The notes beneath the pieces are model-generated. The model ran no database searches. It saw only the letters and a program-made list of their open reading frames with translations, and had not been told where the DNA came from. From Pseudarthrobacter sp. NamE5 (GTDB lineage Bacteria; Actinomycetota; Actinomycetes; Actinomycetales; Micrococcaceae), in NCBI RefSeq assembly GCF_005796225.1, contig NZ_VAHO01000002.1:310001-374000 (forward strand): a DNA stretch of 64,000 nt, written 5' to 3'. Every line of letters begins with the position of its first letter. The first letter of the stretch is position 1. The position numbers and the translations under genes were made by a program. This document shows positions 8,683 through 17,337 of this stretch, one piece after another.

Positions 8683-10806
8683 ATGACTGAAGTAGTGGAC
8701 CGCCCTGCCGGCAAGGGTCAGGGCACCGCAGCCCCCGGCAAACCCGCAACCGGCCCCACCCGCCCCGCCCGGCCCGAACCCGCCGTCGACGTCGAAGCGC
8801 TGGGCCGTCAGCTGCTGGGCAAGTGGGCAGCGGTCCGGCTCCAGGCCCGCGACCTTGCAGCACGTCCCGAGCTGCACAAGATCGAGGGCCTGACCCACAG
8901 CGAGCACCGAAAAAGGGTGTTCGGCCAGCTGAAGTACCTCGTGGAAAATGAGGCAGTCCACCGCGCCTTCCCGGCAGCGCTGGGCGGTTCCGACGACCAC
9001 GGCGGAAACATCGCCGGCTTCGAGGAACTCGTGGTGGCCGATCCCTCACTCCAGATCAAAGCGGGGGTGCAATGGGGCCTCTTCGGTTCCGCAGTCATGC
9101 ATCTGGGCACCGCCGAGCACCACGCCAAGTGGCTTCCCGGCATCATGAACCTGGACATCCCGGGATGTTTTGCCATGACCGAGACGGGACACGGTTCCGA
9201 TGTGGCAAGCATCGCCACCACGGCCACCTACGATCCCGACACGGAGGAGTTCGTGGTGCACACCCCGTTCCGCGCGGCGTGGAAGGACTACATCGGCAAC
9301 GCCGCCATCGACGGACTCGGGGCGGTCGTGTTCGCCCAGCTGGTGACGCGGGGGATCAACCATGGTGTCCACGCCTTTTACGTTGATCTGCGGGATCCCG
9401 CCACCAGGGAGTTCCTGCCCGGCATCGGCGGCGAGGACGACGGCATCAAGGGCGGACTGAACGGCATCGACAACGGCCGCCTGCATTTTACCCAGGTCCG
9501 CATTCCGCGGACGAACCTCCTGAACCGCTACGGCGATGTCGCCCCGGACGGAACGTACACCTCCCCCATCGCCAGCCCCGGCCGGCGGTTCTTCACCATG
9601 CTCGGAACCCTCGTGCAGGGCCGGGTGTCCCTGGACGGAGCCGCCGTGGCAGCCTCCAAGGTGGCACTGCAGGCCGCCATCCGCTACGCCACCGAACGCC
9701 GCCAGTTCAACGCCTCCTCCCACACCGAAGAGGAAGTCCTGCTTGACTACCAGCGGCACCAGCGGCGCCTGTTCACCCGGCTGGCCACTACTTACGCCGC
9801 CGGTTTTGCCCATGAACAGCTGCTGCAGAAATTCGACGACGTTTTCTCGGGCGCGCACCACACCGACGAGGACCGCCAGGACCTGGAAACCCTCGCCGCC
9901 GCGCTCAAGGCCCTCAGCACCTGGCATGCGCTGGACACCCTGCAGGAATGCCGCGAGGCCTGCGGCGGCGCCGGGTTCCTGATCGAGAACCGCTTTGCGT
10001 CCCTGCGGGCGGACCTGGACGTCTACGCCACCTTCGAGGGCGACAACACCGTGCTGCTGCAACTGGTGGCCAAACGCCTCCTTGCGGACTACGCGAAGGA
10101 GTTCCGGAACGTGGACTTTGGAGTGCTCGCCCGCTACGTGGTGGGCCAGGCAACCGGCGCCGCGATCCACCGCACCGGCCTCCGCCAGGTTGCCCAGTTC
10201 ATGGCGGACACGGGATCTGTCCAAAGGGCAGCCATTGCCCTGCGTGACGAGGACGGCCAGCGCGCGCTCCTCACCGACCGGGTGCAGACGATGGTGGCGG
10301 AAGCAGCAGGCTCGCTCAGGGGCAGCAGCCGCCTCTCGCAGGAGAAGGGGGCCGCCCTGTTCAACCGGCACCAGAACGAACTTATCGACGCCGCCCAGGC
10401 GCACGCTGAGCTGCTGCAGTGGGAGGCCTTCACCGAGGCACTCCGCGACGTTACTGACCCCGGTACCAGGACCGTGCTCACCTGGCTGCGGGACCTTTTC
10501 GGCCTGTCGCTGATCGAGAAGAACCTCGCCTGGTACCTCATGAACGGCCGGCTCTCGATGCAGCGGGCCCGCACCGTTGGCGAGTACATCAACCGGCTGC
10601 TGGTGAAGATCCGCCCGCATGCGCTGAACCTCGTGGAAGCCTTCGGCTACAGCCCGGACCATGTGCGCTCCGCCATCGCCACCGGCGCGGAAAAGGAGCG
10701 GCAGGACGAGGCGCGCGCCTACTTCCGCAGCCAGCGTGCCAGCGGCGCGGCTCCGGTCGAGGAGAAGTTCCTGCTGGCCAGAACTGCTCCGGGCAAGCAC
10801 AGCTGA
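8683..10806 (+). CDS. Acyl-CoA oxidase/dehydrogenase-family flavoprotein
   Basis: 707 residues, longer than typical acyl-CoA dehydrogenases (380-610) and of acyl-CoA oxidase size. The AMTETGHGSDV segment binds FAD. The TFEGDNTVL segment, with Glu452, matches the oxidase catalytic-base region. An extra helical C-terminal domain follows. It would introduce the trans-2 double bond in acyl-CoA. Oxidase versus dehydrogenase is unresolved. Its genomic position equals that of fadE5 in the mycobacterial cluster, so an alternative electron acceptor is possible. AAGGA at 8671-8675 serves as ribosome site inside the tetR end. A strong hairpin follows the gene. Confidence 0.85.
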   Translation: MTEVVDRPAGKGQGTAAPGKPATGPTRPARPEPAVDVEALGRQLLGKWAAVRLQARDLAARPELHKIEGLTHSEHRKRVFGQLKYLVENEAVHRAFPAALGGSDDHGGNIAGFEELVVADPSLQIKAGVQWGLFGSAVMHLGTAEHHAKWLPGIMNLDIPGCFAMTETGHGSDVASIATTATYDPDTEEFVVHTPFRAAWKDYIGNAAIDGLGAVVFAQLVTRGINHGVHAFYVDLRDPATREFLPGIGGEDDGIKGGLNGIDNGRLHFTQVRIPRTNLLNRYGDVAPDGTYTSPIASPGRRFFTMLGTLVQGRVSLDGAAVAASKVALQAAIRYATERRQFNASSHTEEEVLLDYQRHQRRLFTRLATTYAAGFAHEQLLQKFDDVFSGAHHTDEDRQDLETLAAALKALSTWHALDTLQECREACGGAGFLIENRFASLRADLDVYATFEGDNTVLLQLVAKRLLADYAKEFRNVDFGVLARYVVGQATGAAIHRTGLRQVAQFMADTGSVQRAAIALRDEDGQRALLTDRVQTMVAEAAGSLRGSSRLSQEKGAALFNRHQNELIDAAQAHAELLQWEAFTEALRDVTDPGTRTVLTWLRDLFGLSLIEKNLAWYLMNGRLSMQRARTVGEYINRLLVKIRPHALNLVEAFGYSPDHVRSAIATGAEKERQDEARAYFRSQRASGAAPVEEKFLLARTAPGKHS

Positions 10807-10820
10807 CGTCCCCCGCTGCC

Positions 10821-10874
10821 AGTACGACGACGGCGCCGTTCCCCTCGCGGGGGAAGCGGCGCCGTCGTCGTACT
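10821..10874. terminator. Bidirectional hairpin terminator between convergent genes
   Basis: An 18 bp perfect stem, AGTACGACGACGGCGCCG (10821-10838) against 10857-10874, encloses a second small stem TTCCCC/GGGGAA. It lies between the convergent acyl-CoA oxidase and glgA genes. There is no U-run, as is common in high-GC actinobacteria. Its outer and inner sequences resemble the hairpin at 52299-52348. Confidence 0.8.
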
Positions 10875-10889
10875 TGCTGTAAGGGACGG

Positions 10890-12095
10890 TCAGCTGGAAG
10901 CGGGCAGCACCGACCGGTACACCTCAAGGGTGGTTTCGGTAATGGATTCCCAGGAGAAGTGCTGTTCTGCGCGCAGGCGGCCGGCCTGGCCCATGGCGCG
11001 GGCCCGCTCAGGATCTGAGACCACTTCAGTGAGGGCGGCGGCGAATTCGGTGACAAACTTCTCCGGGTCAAGGGGCGTCCCGGTGCCGTCCGTGACCTGT
11101 TCAAGGTCCACGAGAAGTCCAGTCTGTCCGTGGTCCACCACCTCGGGAATGCCGCCGGTGGCGCTGGCCACCACTGCGGCTCCGCAGGCCATGGCCTCCA
11201 GGTTCACAATGCCCAGCGGCTCGTAGATCGAAGGGCAGGCGAAGGCGGTGGCGTGGCTCAGGACCTGGATGAGCTCGTTGCGGGGCAGCATGCGCTCGAT
11301 CAGCACAACCCCGGTGCGCTCCCGCTGCAGGTCCTCGATAAGGCGCGCAGTCTCGGCAGCCAATTCGGGCGTGTCCGCTGCACCCAGGCACAGAACCAGC
11401 TGGACGTCGGCGGGCAGCTTGGCTGCCGCCCGGAGGAGGTAGGGGACGCCCTTCTGGCGCGTGTTCCTACCCACAAAAACGACGCTCGGCTTGGCGGGAT
11501 CGATGCCCAGGGCACGGACGGCGTCATCGTTTTCATCACGCTGCCAAAGCGCTACGTCGATACCGTTGTGGACCACCCGGACCTTTGCGGGGTCCACGTT
11601 GGGGTAGCTGCGCAGGATGTCCTGGCGCATGCCCTCTGACACTGCGATGATCGCTGCGGCAGCCTCGTACGCCGTTTTCTCCACCCAGGAGGAAAGTGCG
11701 TAGCCGCCGCCAAGCTGCTCCGCCTTCCACGGGCGCAGCGGCTCCAGGCTGTGGGCGCTCAGGACATGCGGGATGCCGTGGAGCAGGGAGGCGAGGTGCC
11801 CTGCCATGTTGGCGTACCAGGTATGCGAATGGACCAGGTCCGCGCCTTCGACGTCCGGGACAATCCGAAGGTCCACCCCGAGGGTCTGTACCGCCGCGTT
11901 CGCTCCGCCCAGGTCCTCCGGGACCTGGTAGGAGGTTACGGTGGCGCCATGGTAGTCGGCGTCGCGGGGAGCGCCAAAAGCACGAACCTGCAGGTCAACA
12001 TGCTTACTAAGCACCCTGCTCAATTCTGCTACGTGGACTCCGGCGCCACCGTAGATCTCCGGCGGGAACTCTTTGGTCACAATGTCTATTCGCAC
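10890..12095 (-). CDS. glgA: GT4 glycosyltransferase, glycogen synthase/maltose-1-phosphate synthase type
   Basis: 401 residues. The N-terminus VRIDIVTKEFPPEIYGGAGVH holds the GT-B glycine loop. The C-terminal domain has VFVGRNTRQKGV and the nucleotide-sugar motif SIYEPLGIVNLEAMACG. Mycobacterial homologues (Rv1212c) form alpha-maltose-1-phosphate from ADP-glucose and glucose-1-phosphate and feed the GlgE route (family knowledge). Which product is made here is not decidable. The GTG at 12095 is preferred over TTG 12104: TACCTT lies exactly seven bases upstream and the start matches the family N-terminus. Divergent from glgC. Confidence 0.9.
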   Translation of the reverse strand: MRIDIVTKEFPPEIYGGAGVHVAELSRVLSKHVDLQVRAFGAPRDADYHGATVTSYQVPEDLGGANAAVQTLGVDLRIVPDVEGADLVHSHTWYANMAGHLASLLHGIPHVLSAHSLEPLRPWKAEQLGGGYALSSWVEKTAYEAAAAIIAVSEGMRQDILRSYPNVDPAKVRVVHNGIDVALWQRDENDDAVRALGIDPAKPSVVFVGRNTRQKGVPYLLRAAAKLPADVQLVLCLGAADTPELAAETARLIEDLQRERTGVVLIERMLPRNELIQVLSHATAFACPSIYEPLGIVNLEAMACGAAVVASATGGIPEVVDHGQTGLLVDLEQVTDGTGTPLDPEKFVTEFAAALTEVVSDPERARAMGQAGRLRAEQHFSWESITETTLEVYRSVLPASS

Positions 12096-12102
12096 AAGAC
12101 CC

Positions 12103-12108
12103 AAGGTA
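12103..12108 (-). promoter_or_regulatory. -10 element, leaderless start of glgA
   Basis: On the minus strand, TACCTT is followed by seven bases and then the GTG at 12095. This moves the glgA start three codons downstream of the first possible codon (TTG 12104). Confidence 0.5.
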
Positions 12109-12197
12109 GTCCCTCACGCTTAAGTGTTCTAGTGTGAAGGAGTCCGGGCATGCCGGACTGTCTTGGGGAGTTACGAAGGCGTACAGGAGCGACCATC

Positions 12198-13607
12198 ATG
12201 CCGTTGAACAAAAAAGTCCTGGCCATTGTCCTCGCAGGTGGCGAGGGAAACAGACTTATGCCACTGACGGCGGACCGGGCCAAACCTGCTGTGCCCTTCG
12301 CCGGGAGCTACCGCCTGATCGACTTCGCGCTGTCCAACCTGGTGAATTCGCGCTACCTGCAGATCGTGGTCCTGACCCAGTACAAATCCCACAGCCTTGA
12401 CCGCCATATTTCCGAGACCTGGCGCATGTCCACGCAGCTGGGCAACTACGTCGCCTCGGTGCCCGCCCAGCAGCGCGTGGGCAAGAGCTGGTTCCTCGGC
12501 AGCGCCAATGCCATCTACCAGTCACTGAACCTGATCCATGACGCCAGCCCGGACATCGTGGTGGTGGTGGGCGCTGACCACGTATACCGGATGGATTTTG
12601 CCCAGATGGTGGCGCAGCACGTGAACAGCGGCGCCAAGGCAACCGTGGCTGCCGTGCGCCAGCCGCTGCACATGGCCAACCAGTTCGGCGTCATCGAGGT
12701 GGACCAGAACGATCCCCAGAAGATTGCCGCCTTCGTGGAAAAGCCTGCCACCACGCCCGGCCTGGCAGCCGATCCCTCGCAGTTCCTCGCTTCCATGGGC
12801 AACTACGTCTTTGACGCCGACGCCCTGGTGGCGGCGCTGCACGTGGACGCCGAACGCCTGGACACCAAGCACGACATGGGCGGGGACATCATTCCCTACT
12901 TCGTCAACCAGGGTGAGGCGGGCGTCTACGACTTCACGCTGAACGAGATTCCCGGTTCCACGGAACGGGACCGCACCTACTGGCGCGACGTCGGCACCAT
13001 CGACTCCTTCTACGACGCCCACATGGACCTCATTTCCCCGCTGCCGGTCTTCAACCTGTACAACTCCGAATGGCCCATCTACACCCGGCAGAGCATCTCC
13101 CCGCCGGCCAAGTTTGTCCGCGGCCTGAACAACACGGTGGGAACGGCGCTGGACTCGATCGTCTCCAGCGGCGTGGTGATTTCCGGCGGCGTGGTGGAAG
13201 GCTCGGTCCTCTCCAACGACGTCTATGTGGCAACCAGCAGCCGGGTGATCGACTCGGTCCTGATGGACAAGGTGCAGGTGGGCGAAGGTGCCGTCATCAA
13301 CCGGGCGATCATCGACAAGAACGTCAGGATACCCGCGGGAGCGGCCATCGGGCTGGACGCCGACCTTGACCGGGCACGCGGCTTCAAGGTCACGGATTCC
13401 GGCATCACCGTGCTGTCCAAGGGCCAGGAAGTCCCGGAACCGGGCGATGAGGAACGCCAGCTCGCCGCCAAGAACCTGCACCTCGTCCCGAATGCCGTCA
13501 AGGCTGCAGCGGAACAATACCCGGAGCTGCGGGAATCCGTGGACAAGGTAGCTGAAACGCACGCTGCGGCTGCTGCGGACTCCGCCAGCGGGGCCAGGGT
13601 CTCCTAG
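12198..13607 (+). CDS. glgC: Glucose-1-phosphate adenylyltransferase
   Basis: About 469 residues. The N-terminal nucleotidyltransferase domain opens with [18 protein letters not shown] and [10 protein letters not shown]. The C-terminal left-handed beta-helix carries allosteric and oligomerisation repeats. It makes ADP-glucose from glucose-1-phosphate and ATP, the substrate of the divergent glgA product. Start 12198 has AGGAGC (12185-12190) seven bases upstream and fits the family. An in-frame ATG at 12150 also has a strong AAGGAG (12137-12142), adding 16 residues; both may be used. TAGTGT (12130-12135) is a possible -10. Confidence 0.95.
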   Translation: MPLNKKVLAIVLAGGEGNRLMPLTADRAKPAVPFAGSYRLIDFALSNLVNSRYLQIVVLTQYKSHSLDRHISETWRMSTQLGNYVASVPAQQRVGKSWFLGSANAIYQSLNLIHDASPDIVVVVGADHVYRMDFAQMVAQHVNSGAKATVAAVRQPLHMANQFGVIEVDQNDPQKIAAFVEKPATTPGLAADPSQFLASMGNYVFDADALVAALHVDAERLDTKHDMGGDIIPYFVNQGEAGVYDFTLNEIPGSTERDRTYWRDVGTIDSFYDAHMDLISPLPVFNLYNSEWPIYTRQSISPPAKFVRGLNNTVGTALDSIVSSGVVISGGVVEGSVLSNDVYVATSSRVIDSVLMDKVQVGEGAVINRAIIDKNVRIPAGAAIGLDADLDRARGFKVTDSGITVLSKGQEVPEPGDEERQLAAKNLHLVPNAVKAAAEQYPELRESVDKVAETHAAAAADSASGARVS

Positions 13608-13675
13608 TCCTGTTGGCCTGCGCCGGCGGTCTTGAAGGCACCGCCGGCCGCGCTTAACCCTGCACCGGCAGCCTG

Positions 13676-13681
13676 TAAAAT
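13676..13681 (+). promoter_or_regulatory. -10 element, leaderless start of the zinc-ribbon SDR
   Basis: TAAAAT is followed by seven bases and the ATG at 13689. TTAACC (13654-13659) is a -35 candidate with a 16-base spacer. No Shine-Dalgarno precedes the start. Confidence 0.6.
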
Positions 13682-13688
13682 TGGGCTA

Positions 13689-15140
13689 ATGAGCTCCCCC
13701 GATCTGACCCCCGAGGAAATTCAGGCCTGCCTCAAGGTCCTGAATACGATCCACGCCTATGACGAGGAGCACCCGGACTACATCTCGGTGCGGCGCGCCA
13801 CCGGCAAAATGTTCAAGGCCGTCAAGAGGCACCGCAGGGTCACCAAGCGTGACCTGATCTCGGAGGCCGACAGGGCCGTGCTGGCCATGACGGCCACCGC
13901 CGCCCCGGACCGCATTGACGACGAGACCCGCGGCAATAAGCTGGCGCCGTCCGTCACGGGCAAGGTGGCCGGACACCTCATCCGGTCCCGTCCCTGCTAC
14001 ATCTGCAAGCAGCACTACACCCAGGTGGACGCTTTTTACCACCAGCTGTGCCCCGAGTGCGCAGCCTTCAGCCACAGCAAGCGGGACGCCCGGACCGATC
14101 TGACCGGCCGCCGCGCGCTGCTCACCGGGGGCCGCGCGAAAATCGGGATGTACATCGCCCTCCGCCTGCTCCGGGACGGCGCCCACACCACCATCACCAC
14201 ACGGTTCCCCAAGGACGCCGCCCGCCGGTTCGCTGCCATGGAGGACAGCGCCGACTGGCTGCACCGGCTCCGGATCGTGGGCATTGACCTGCGGGACCCC
14301 GCCCAGGTCATGGCCCTCACTGACTCGCTCAACGAGGCCGGCACGTTGGACATCATCATCAACAACGCCGCCCAGACCGTCCGCCGCTCAGGGAACGCCT
14401 ACAAGCCCCTGGTGGACGCGGAGGACGAGCCCCTCCCGGCCGCCCTGGAGCAGGACAACGGCGGGCCTGAGCTGCTGACGTTCGGCCATGCACACGACAA
14501 GCACCCCCTGGCCCTGGCCGGGAGCGTCACCGAGCACCCGGTCCTTGCCGGAGACGCCATCACGTCGCTGGCGCTTTCCACGGGTTCCGCATCCCTGGAG
14601 CGCATCGCAGCCGGCACCGCCATCGACGCCGGCGGGCTGGTCCCGGACCTGGCAACCATCAACAGCTGGACGCAGGTGGTTGACGAGGTGGACCCGCTGG
14701 AAATGCTCGAAGTCCAGCTGTGCAACGTGACCGCGCCGTTCCTCCTGGTGAGCCGGCTGCGCGGTGCCATGAAGCGCTCTACTGCCCGGCGGAAGTACAT
14801 CGTGAACGTCTCCGCCATGGAGGGCCAGTTCTCCCGCGCCTACAAGGGCCCTGGCCACCCGCACACCAACATGGCCAAGGCAGCGCTCAACATGATGACG
14901 CGCACCAGCGCCCAGGAGATGCTGGAGAGCGACGGCATCCTCATGACTGCAGTGGACACGGGCTGGATCACTGACGAGCGGCCGCACTTCACCAAGGTCA
15001 GGCTGATGGAGGAAGGCTTCCACGCACCCCTGGACCTGGTGGACGGGGCCGCCCGGGTCTACGACCCCATCGTGATGGGCGAGAACGGCGAGGACCAGTA
15101 CGGGGTGTTCCTCAAGGACTACAAACCAAGTCCCTGGTGA
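13689..15140 (+). CDS. SDR-fold protein with N-terminal zinc ribbon and altered catalytic Tyr
   Basis: 483 residues, about twice a normal short-chain dehydrogenase. Residues 1-100 are a helical N-terminal region. Cys103-x2-Cys106 and Cys121-x2-Cys124 form a zinc ribbon directly before the Rossmann domain (TGGRAKIG from Thr146, IINNAA loop). A 90-residue insert follows the NNAA loop. Where SDRs have YxxxK this protein has Thr393-x3-Lys397 (HTNMAK); the nearest Tyr is 385. Whether it is a working oxidoreductase is therefore doubtful. It may bind NAD(P) as a sensor or act on nucleic acid or protein through the ribbon (inference). Function unknown. Confidence 0.8.
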   Translation: MSSPDLTPEEIQACLKVLNTIHAYDEEHPDYISVRRATGKMFKAVKRHRRVTKRDLISEADRAVLAMTATAAPDRIDDETRGNKLAPSVTGKVAGHLIRSRPCYICKQHYTQVDAFYHQLCPECAAFSHSKRDARTDLTGRRALLTGGRAKIGMYIALRLLRDGAHTTITTRFPKDAARRFAAMEDSADWLHRLRIVGIDLRDPAQVMALTDSLNEAGTLDIIINNAAQTVRRSGNAYKPLVDAEDEPLPAALEQDNGGPELLTFGHAHDKHPLALAGSVTEHPVLAGDAITSLALSTGSASLERIAAGTAIDAGGLVPDLATINSWTQVVDEVDPLEMLEVQLCNVTAPFLLVSRLRGAMKRSTARRKYIVNVSAMEGQFSRAYKGPGHPHTNMAKAALNMMTRTSAQEMLESDGILMTAVDTGWITDERPHFTKVRLMEEGFHAPLDLVDGAARVYDPIVMGENGEDQYGVFLKDYKPSPW

Positions 15141-15155
15141 GGGTAAGCTCGCGGC

Positions 15156-15467
15156 ATAAGCGCGGAACCGACAGCTGAAGTTCAGAATCTTGAACACCAT
15201 GAGTGCTGGGCCATGCTCCGGACCGTCCCAGTCGGCAGGCTGGCAGTGCTGGCCGGCGGGCGCCCGGACATCTTCCCCATCAACTACACGGTGGATGCCG
15301 GCACCCTGGTGTTCCGCACCAGCGAGGGAACCAAGCTGACCGGCGCCTCCGAGGACGCCCCCGTGGCAGTGGAGGCGGACAGCGTCACCGGCCGCCGCTT
15401 CAAGGTGACCGAACCGATGACCTGGTGGACCCGGCTCAGCGGCGCCGTCAGGACCGCCCCGAAGTAA
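15156..15467 (+). pseudogene. Degraded PNPOx-like flavin/nucleotide-binding protein gene
   Basis: The frame encodes EVQNLEHHECWAML then VGRLAV, PINYTV and FRTSEGTKL, the N-terminal half of the ~140-residue pyridoxamine-5'-phosphate-oxidase-like family. It then jumps directly to VTGRRFKV near the family's C-terminus. Roughly 45-50 central residues are missing in frame. The conserved N-terminal residues have no ATG/GTG/TTG ahead of them. Instead TAAGCT (15144-15149) is followed by six bases and ATA, suggesting a leaderless ATG mutated to ATA. ATG 15213 would yield only 84 residues. Most likely a decayed gene; an AUA-initiated short protein cannot be excluded. Confidence 0.7.
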
Positions 15468-15502
15468 GCGGGGCCAAAAAGCGGCGGGCACAGGCACACC
15501 GG

Positions 15503-16354
15503 CTAGGCGAGCTGGGTGATCTCCACACTCACGTTCAGCGCCGATCCGCCGCCGCCGGACAGGATGCCCTTGAGCGGAGAAACATCCCGGTAGTCCCGGC
15601 CGCGGGCCACCGTTACATGGAAATCCCCGGCCGGCTTGTGGTTGGTGGGGTCCCAGCTGCGCCAGTTCCCGTCCCACCACTCCAGCCACGCATGCGACTG
15701 CCCCGCCACGGTTTCCCCAACCCCCGCGCTGGAGCGGGGGTGCAGGTATCCGGACACGTACCGCGCCGGGATGCCGCAGCTGCGCAGCGCGCCGATGGCG
15801 AGGTGCGCCAGGTCCTGGCACACACCCTGGCGCTGGCTCCAGGCTTCTTCGGCGTTGGTGGTCACGGCGGTGGAGCCTGACATGTAGGTCATTTCCCCGC
15901 GCATCCACGCAAACACGGCCATGGCTGCCTCATGCGGGTTCTTTCCGGACACGACGTCGGGGATGATGCCCAGGACTTCCCCACCGGGGCCGCTGAGCCT
16001 CGACTGCGGCAGCCAGTCACTGAACGTGTTGAGCGTCTCCGGCGAGGCGAGGACGTCCCAGGCCACGATGTCGGACTCGGCGGGGATCTTTTCCGCGCGG
16101 TGCACCTCCACCGTGATGTTGGAAACCACTTCGAGGTGGTCGTGGGGCATCTGCATGTCGAAGGCCGTGACCCTGGTCCCCCAGTAGTCGCGGTAGGTGC
16201 TCACGGCCGCCTGCGACGGCGAAACCTTGACCACCGACTCCAGCACCACCTGCTGGGAATCCGTCAACGGCGTCATCCTGGCCTCGTTGTAGGACAGGGT
16301 GACCCGCTTGTTGTACTTGTACGCCGTTCTGTGGATGATGCTCAGCCGGGTCAT
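15503..16354 (-). CDS. Transglutaminase-like cysteine peptidase-fold protein
   Basis: 283 residues. An N-terminal beta-rich transglutaminase-associated domain (residues 1-130) precedes a papain-like core. The core has QRQGVCQDLAHLAIG with the catalytic Cys, SHAWLEWW with His, and SWDPTNH with Asp. Intact triads suggest peptidase or amidotransfer activity in the cytosol. The gene is last in the order ATP-grasp, alpha-E, transglutaminase, overlapping alpha-E by four bases. That trio recurs widely (COG2308, COG2307, COG1305) and has been proposed from genome context to make or process peptide-like conjugates. The substrate is unknown. Confidence 0.85.
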   Translation of the reverse strand: MTRLSIIHRTAYKYNKRVTLSYNEARMTPLTDSQQVVLESVVKVSPSQAAVSTYRDYWGTRVTAFDMQMPHDHLEVVSNITVEVHRAEKIPAESDIVAWDVLASPETLNTFSDWLPQSRLSGPGGEVLGIIPDVVSGKNPHEAAMAVFAWMRGEMTYMSGSTAVTTNAEEAWSQRQGVCQDLAHLAIGALRSCGIPARYVSGYLHPRSSAGVGETVAGQSHAWLEWWDGNWRSWDPTNHKPAGDFHVTVARGRDYRDVSPLKGILSGGGGSALNVSVEITQLA

Positions 16355-17277
16355 GAAACCTCTCCCACCCAGGCCAGCTCGTCCGCCTGATTGAAGTACT
16401 TGCGTGAAATGGCGTCGGAAGCCTGGGACACTGCCTTCTGCACCCGCTCCATGTGTTCCGGAAGTTCGGACATGAGGTCGTCCGTCCGGTGGAACTCAAG
16501 GAAGGTGCGGGCCTGCCCCACAATCCGGCGCGCGTCATTGATGAACCCCACCCGCTGGGCGGAAGGATCCAGCTTGGCCAGGCATTCGTCTGCATCCCGC
16601 AGCGCGTAGACGATGGACCGCGGGAACAGGCGGTCCAACAGCAGGAACTCGGCAGCGTGCTGGTCCCCGAAGGCGGCGCGGCGGGTGCGGAGGAAGGACT
16701 CGTAAGCGCCGGCGCAGCGGAGCATGTTGACCCAGGACATACCGGCGGACAGCACGTCCCGGGTGGACAGCATCCTGGCCGTCATGTCAGCCCGTTCCAG
16801 CGAACGGCCCAGGACCAGGAAGAGCCAGCTTTCGTCATGGCTCACGGTGGTATCGGCGAGGCCGCTGACCATGGCCGTGCGTTCCAGCGTCCAGTTGCAG
16901 AACCGGTAGGTGCCCACCACATCCTTGCGGTGCTGGCTCAGTCCGTAGTACGTGGTGTTCAGGCTTTCCCAGAGGCCGGAGGAGACAGTCTCCCGGGCCC
17001 GCCGGGCGTTCTCCCGGGCGGCGCCCAGCGAGCCTGCAATCGAGGTGGCGCTGGTTTTGTCGTAGGCCAGGGCATGGAGCAGCTCAGGAAGCCCGAAGTC
17101 CTCGCTCTGCGGCCGGGCGCCCATAACGGCCAGGAGCTCCTGGGCCACGCTTTTGCGTTCCTCCATGGGCAGGTGGTTGAGCCGTTCCAGGTGGACGTCC
17201 AGGATGCGGGCCGTGCCATCCGCACGCTCCACATACCGGCCAATCCAGAAAAGGGACTCAGCAATACGGCTAAGCAT
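16351..17277 (-). CDS. Alpha-E domain protein
   Basis: 308 residues, almost entirely helical. It opens with MLSRIAESLFWIGRYVERAD, the hallmark of the alpha-E family (COG2307), and repeats an RSLERADMTARML motif near residue 165. No catalytic residues are recognised for this family. It always travels with the circularly permuted ATP-grasp protein and transglutaminase, so it is likely a partner subunit or substrate carrier (inference). It lies 60 bases after the ATP-grasp gene and overlaps the transglutaminase start by four bases (ATGA). Confidence 0.88.
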   Translation of the reverse strand: MLSRIAESLFWIGRYVERADGTARILDVHLERLNHLPMEERKSVAQELLAVMGARPQSEDFGLPELLHALAYDKTSATSIAGSLGAARENARRARETVSSGLWESLNTTYYGLSQHRKDVVGTYRFCNWTLERTAMVSGLADTTVSHDESWLFLVLGRSLERADMTARMLSTRDVLSAGMSWVNMLRCAGAYESFLRTRRAAFGDQHAAEFLLLDRLFPRSIVYALRDADECLAKLDPSAQRVGFINDARRIVGQARTFLEFHRTDDLMSELPEHMERVQKAVSQASDAISRKYFNQADELAWVGEVS

Positions 17278-17337
17278 CCGCGGCTACCTCCTGCGCACCC
17301 GAAATTTTACAAGACTGATGATCGACGGCGGGACGGG

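Noticed and set aside
9046..10800. Long open frame (584 codons) antisense to the acyl-CoA oxidase gene
   Set aside because: It mirrors the third-position GC bias of the sense gene, is rich in Gly/Val/Arg/His without domain motifs, and shows no start signal.
12109..12197. Riboswitch or operator between glgA and glgC
   Set aside because: Only promoter-like hexamers and two Shine-Dalgarno sites are visible; no symmetric element of useful length.
14388..15908. 506-codon minus-strand frame across the zinc-ribbon SDR and beyond
   Set aside because: It overlaps three better supported genes in antisense and has no recognisable motif.
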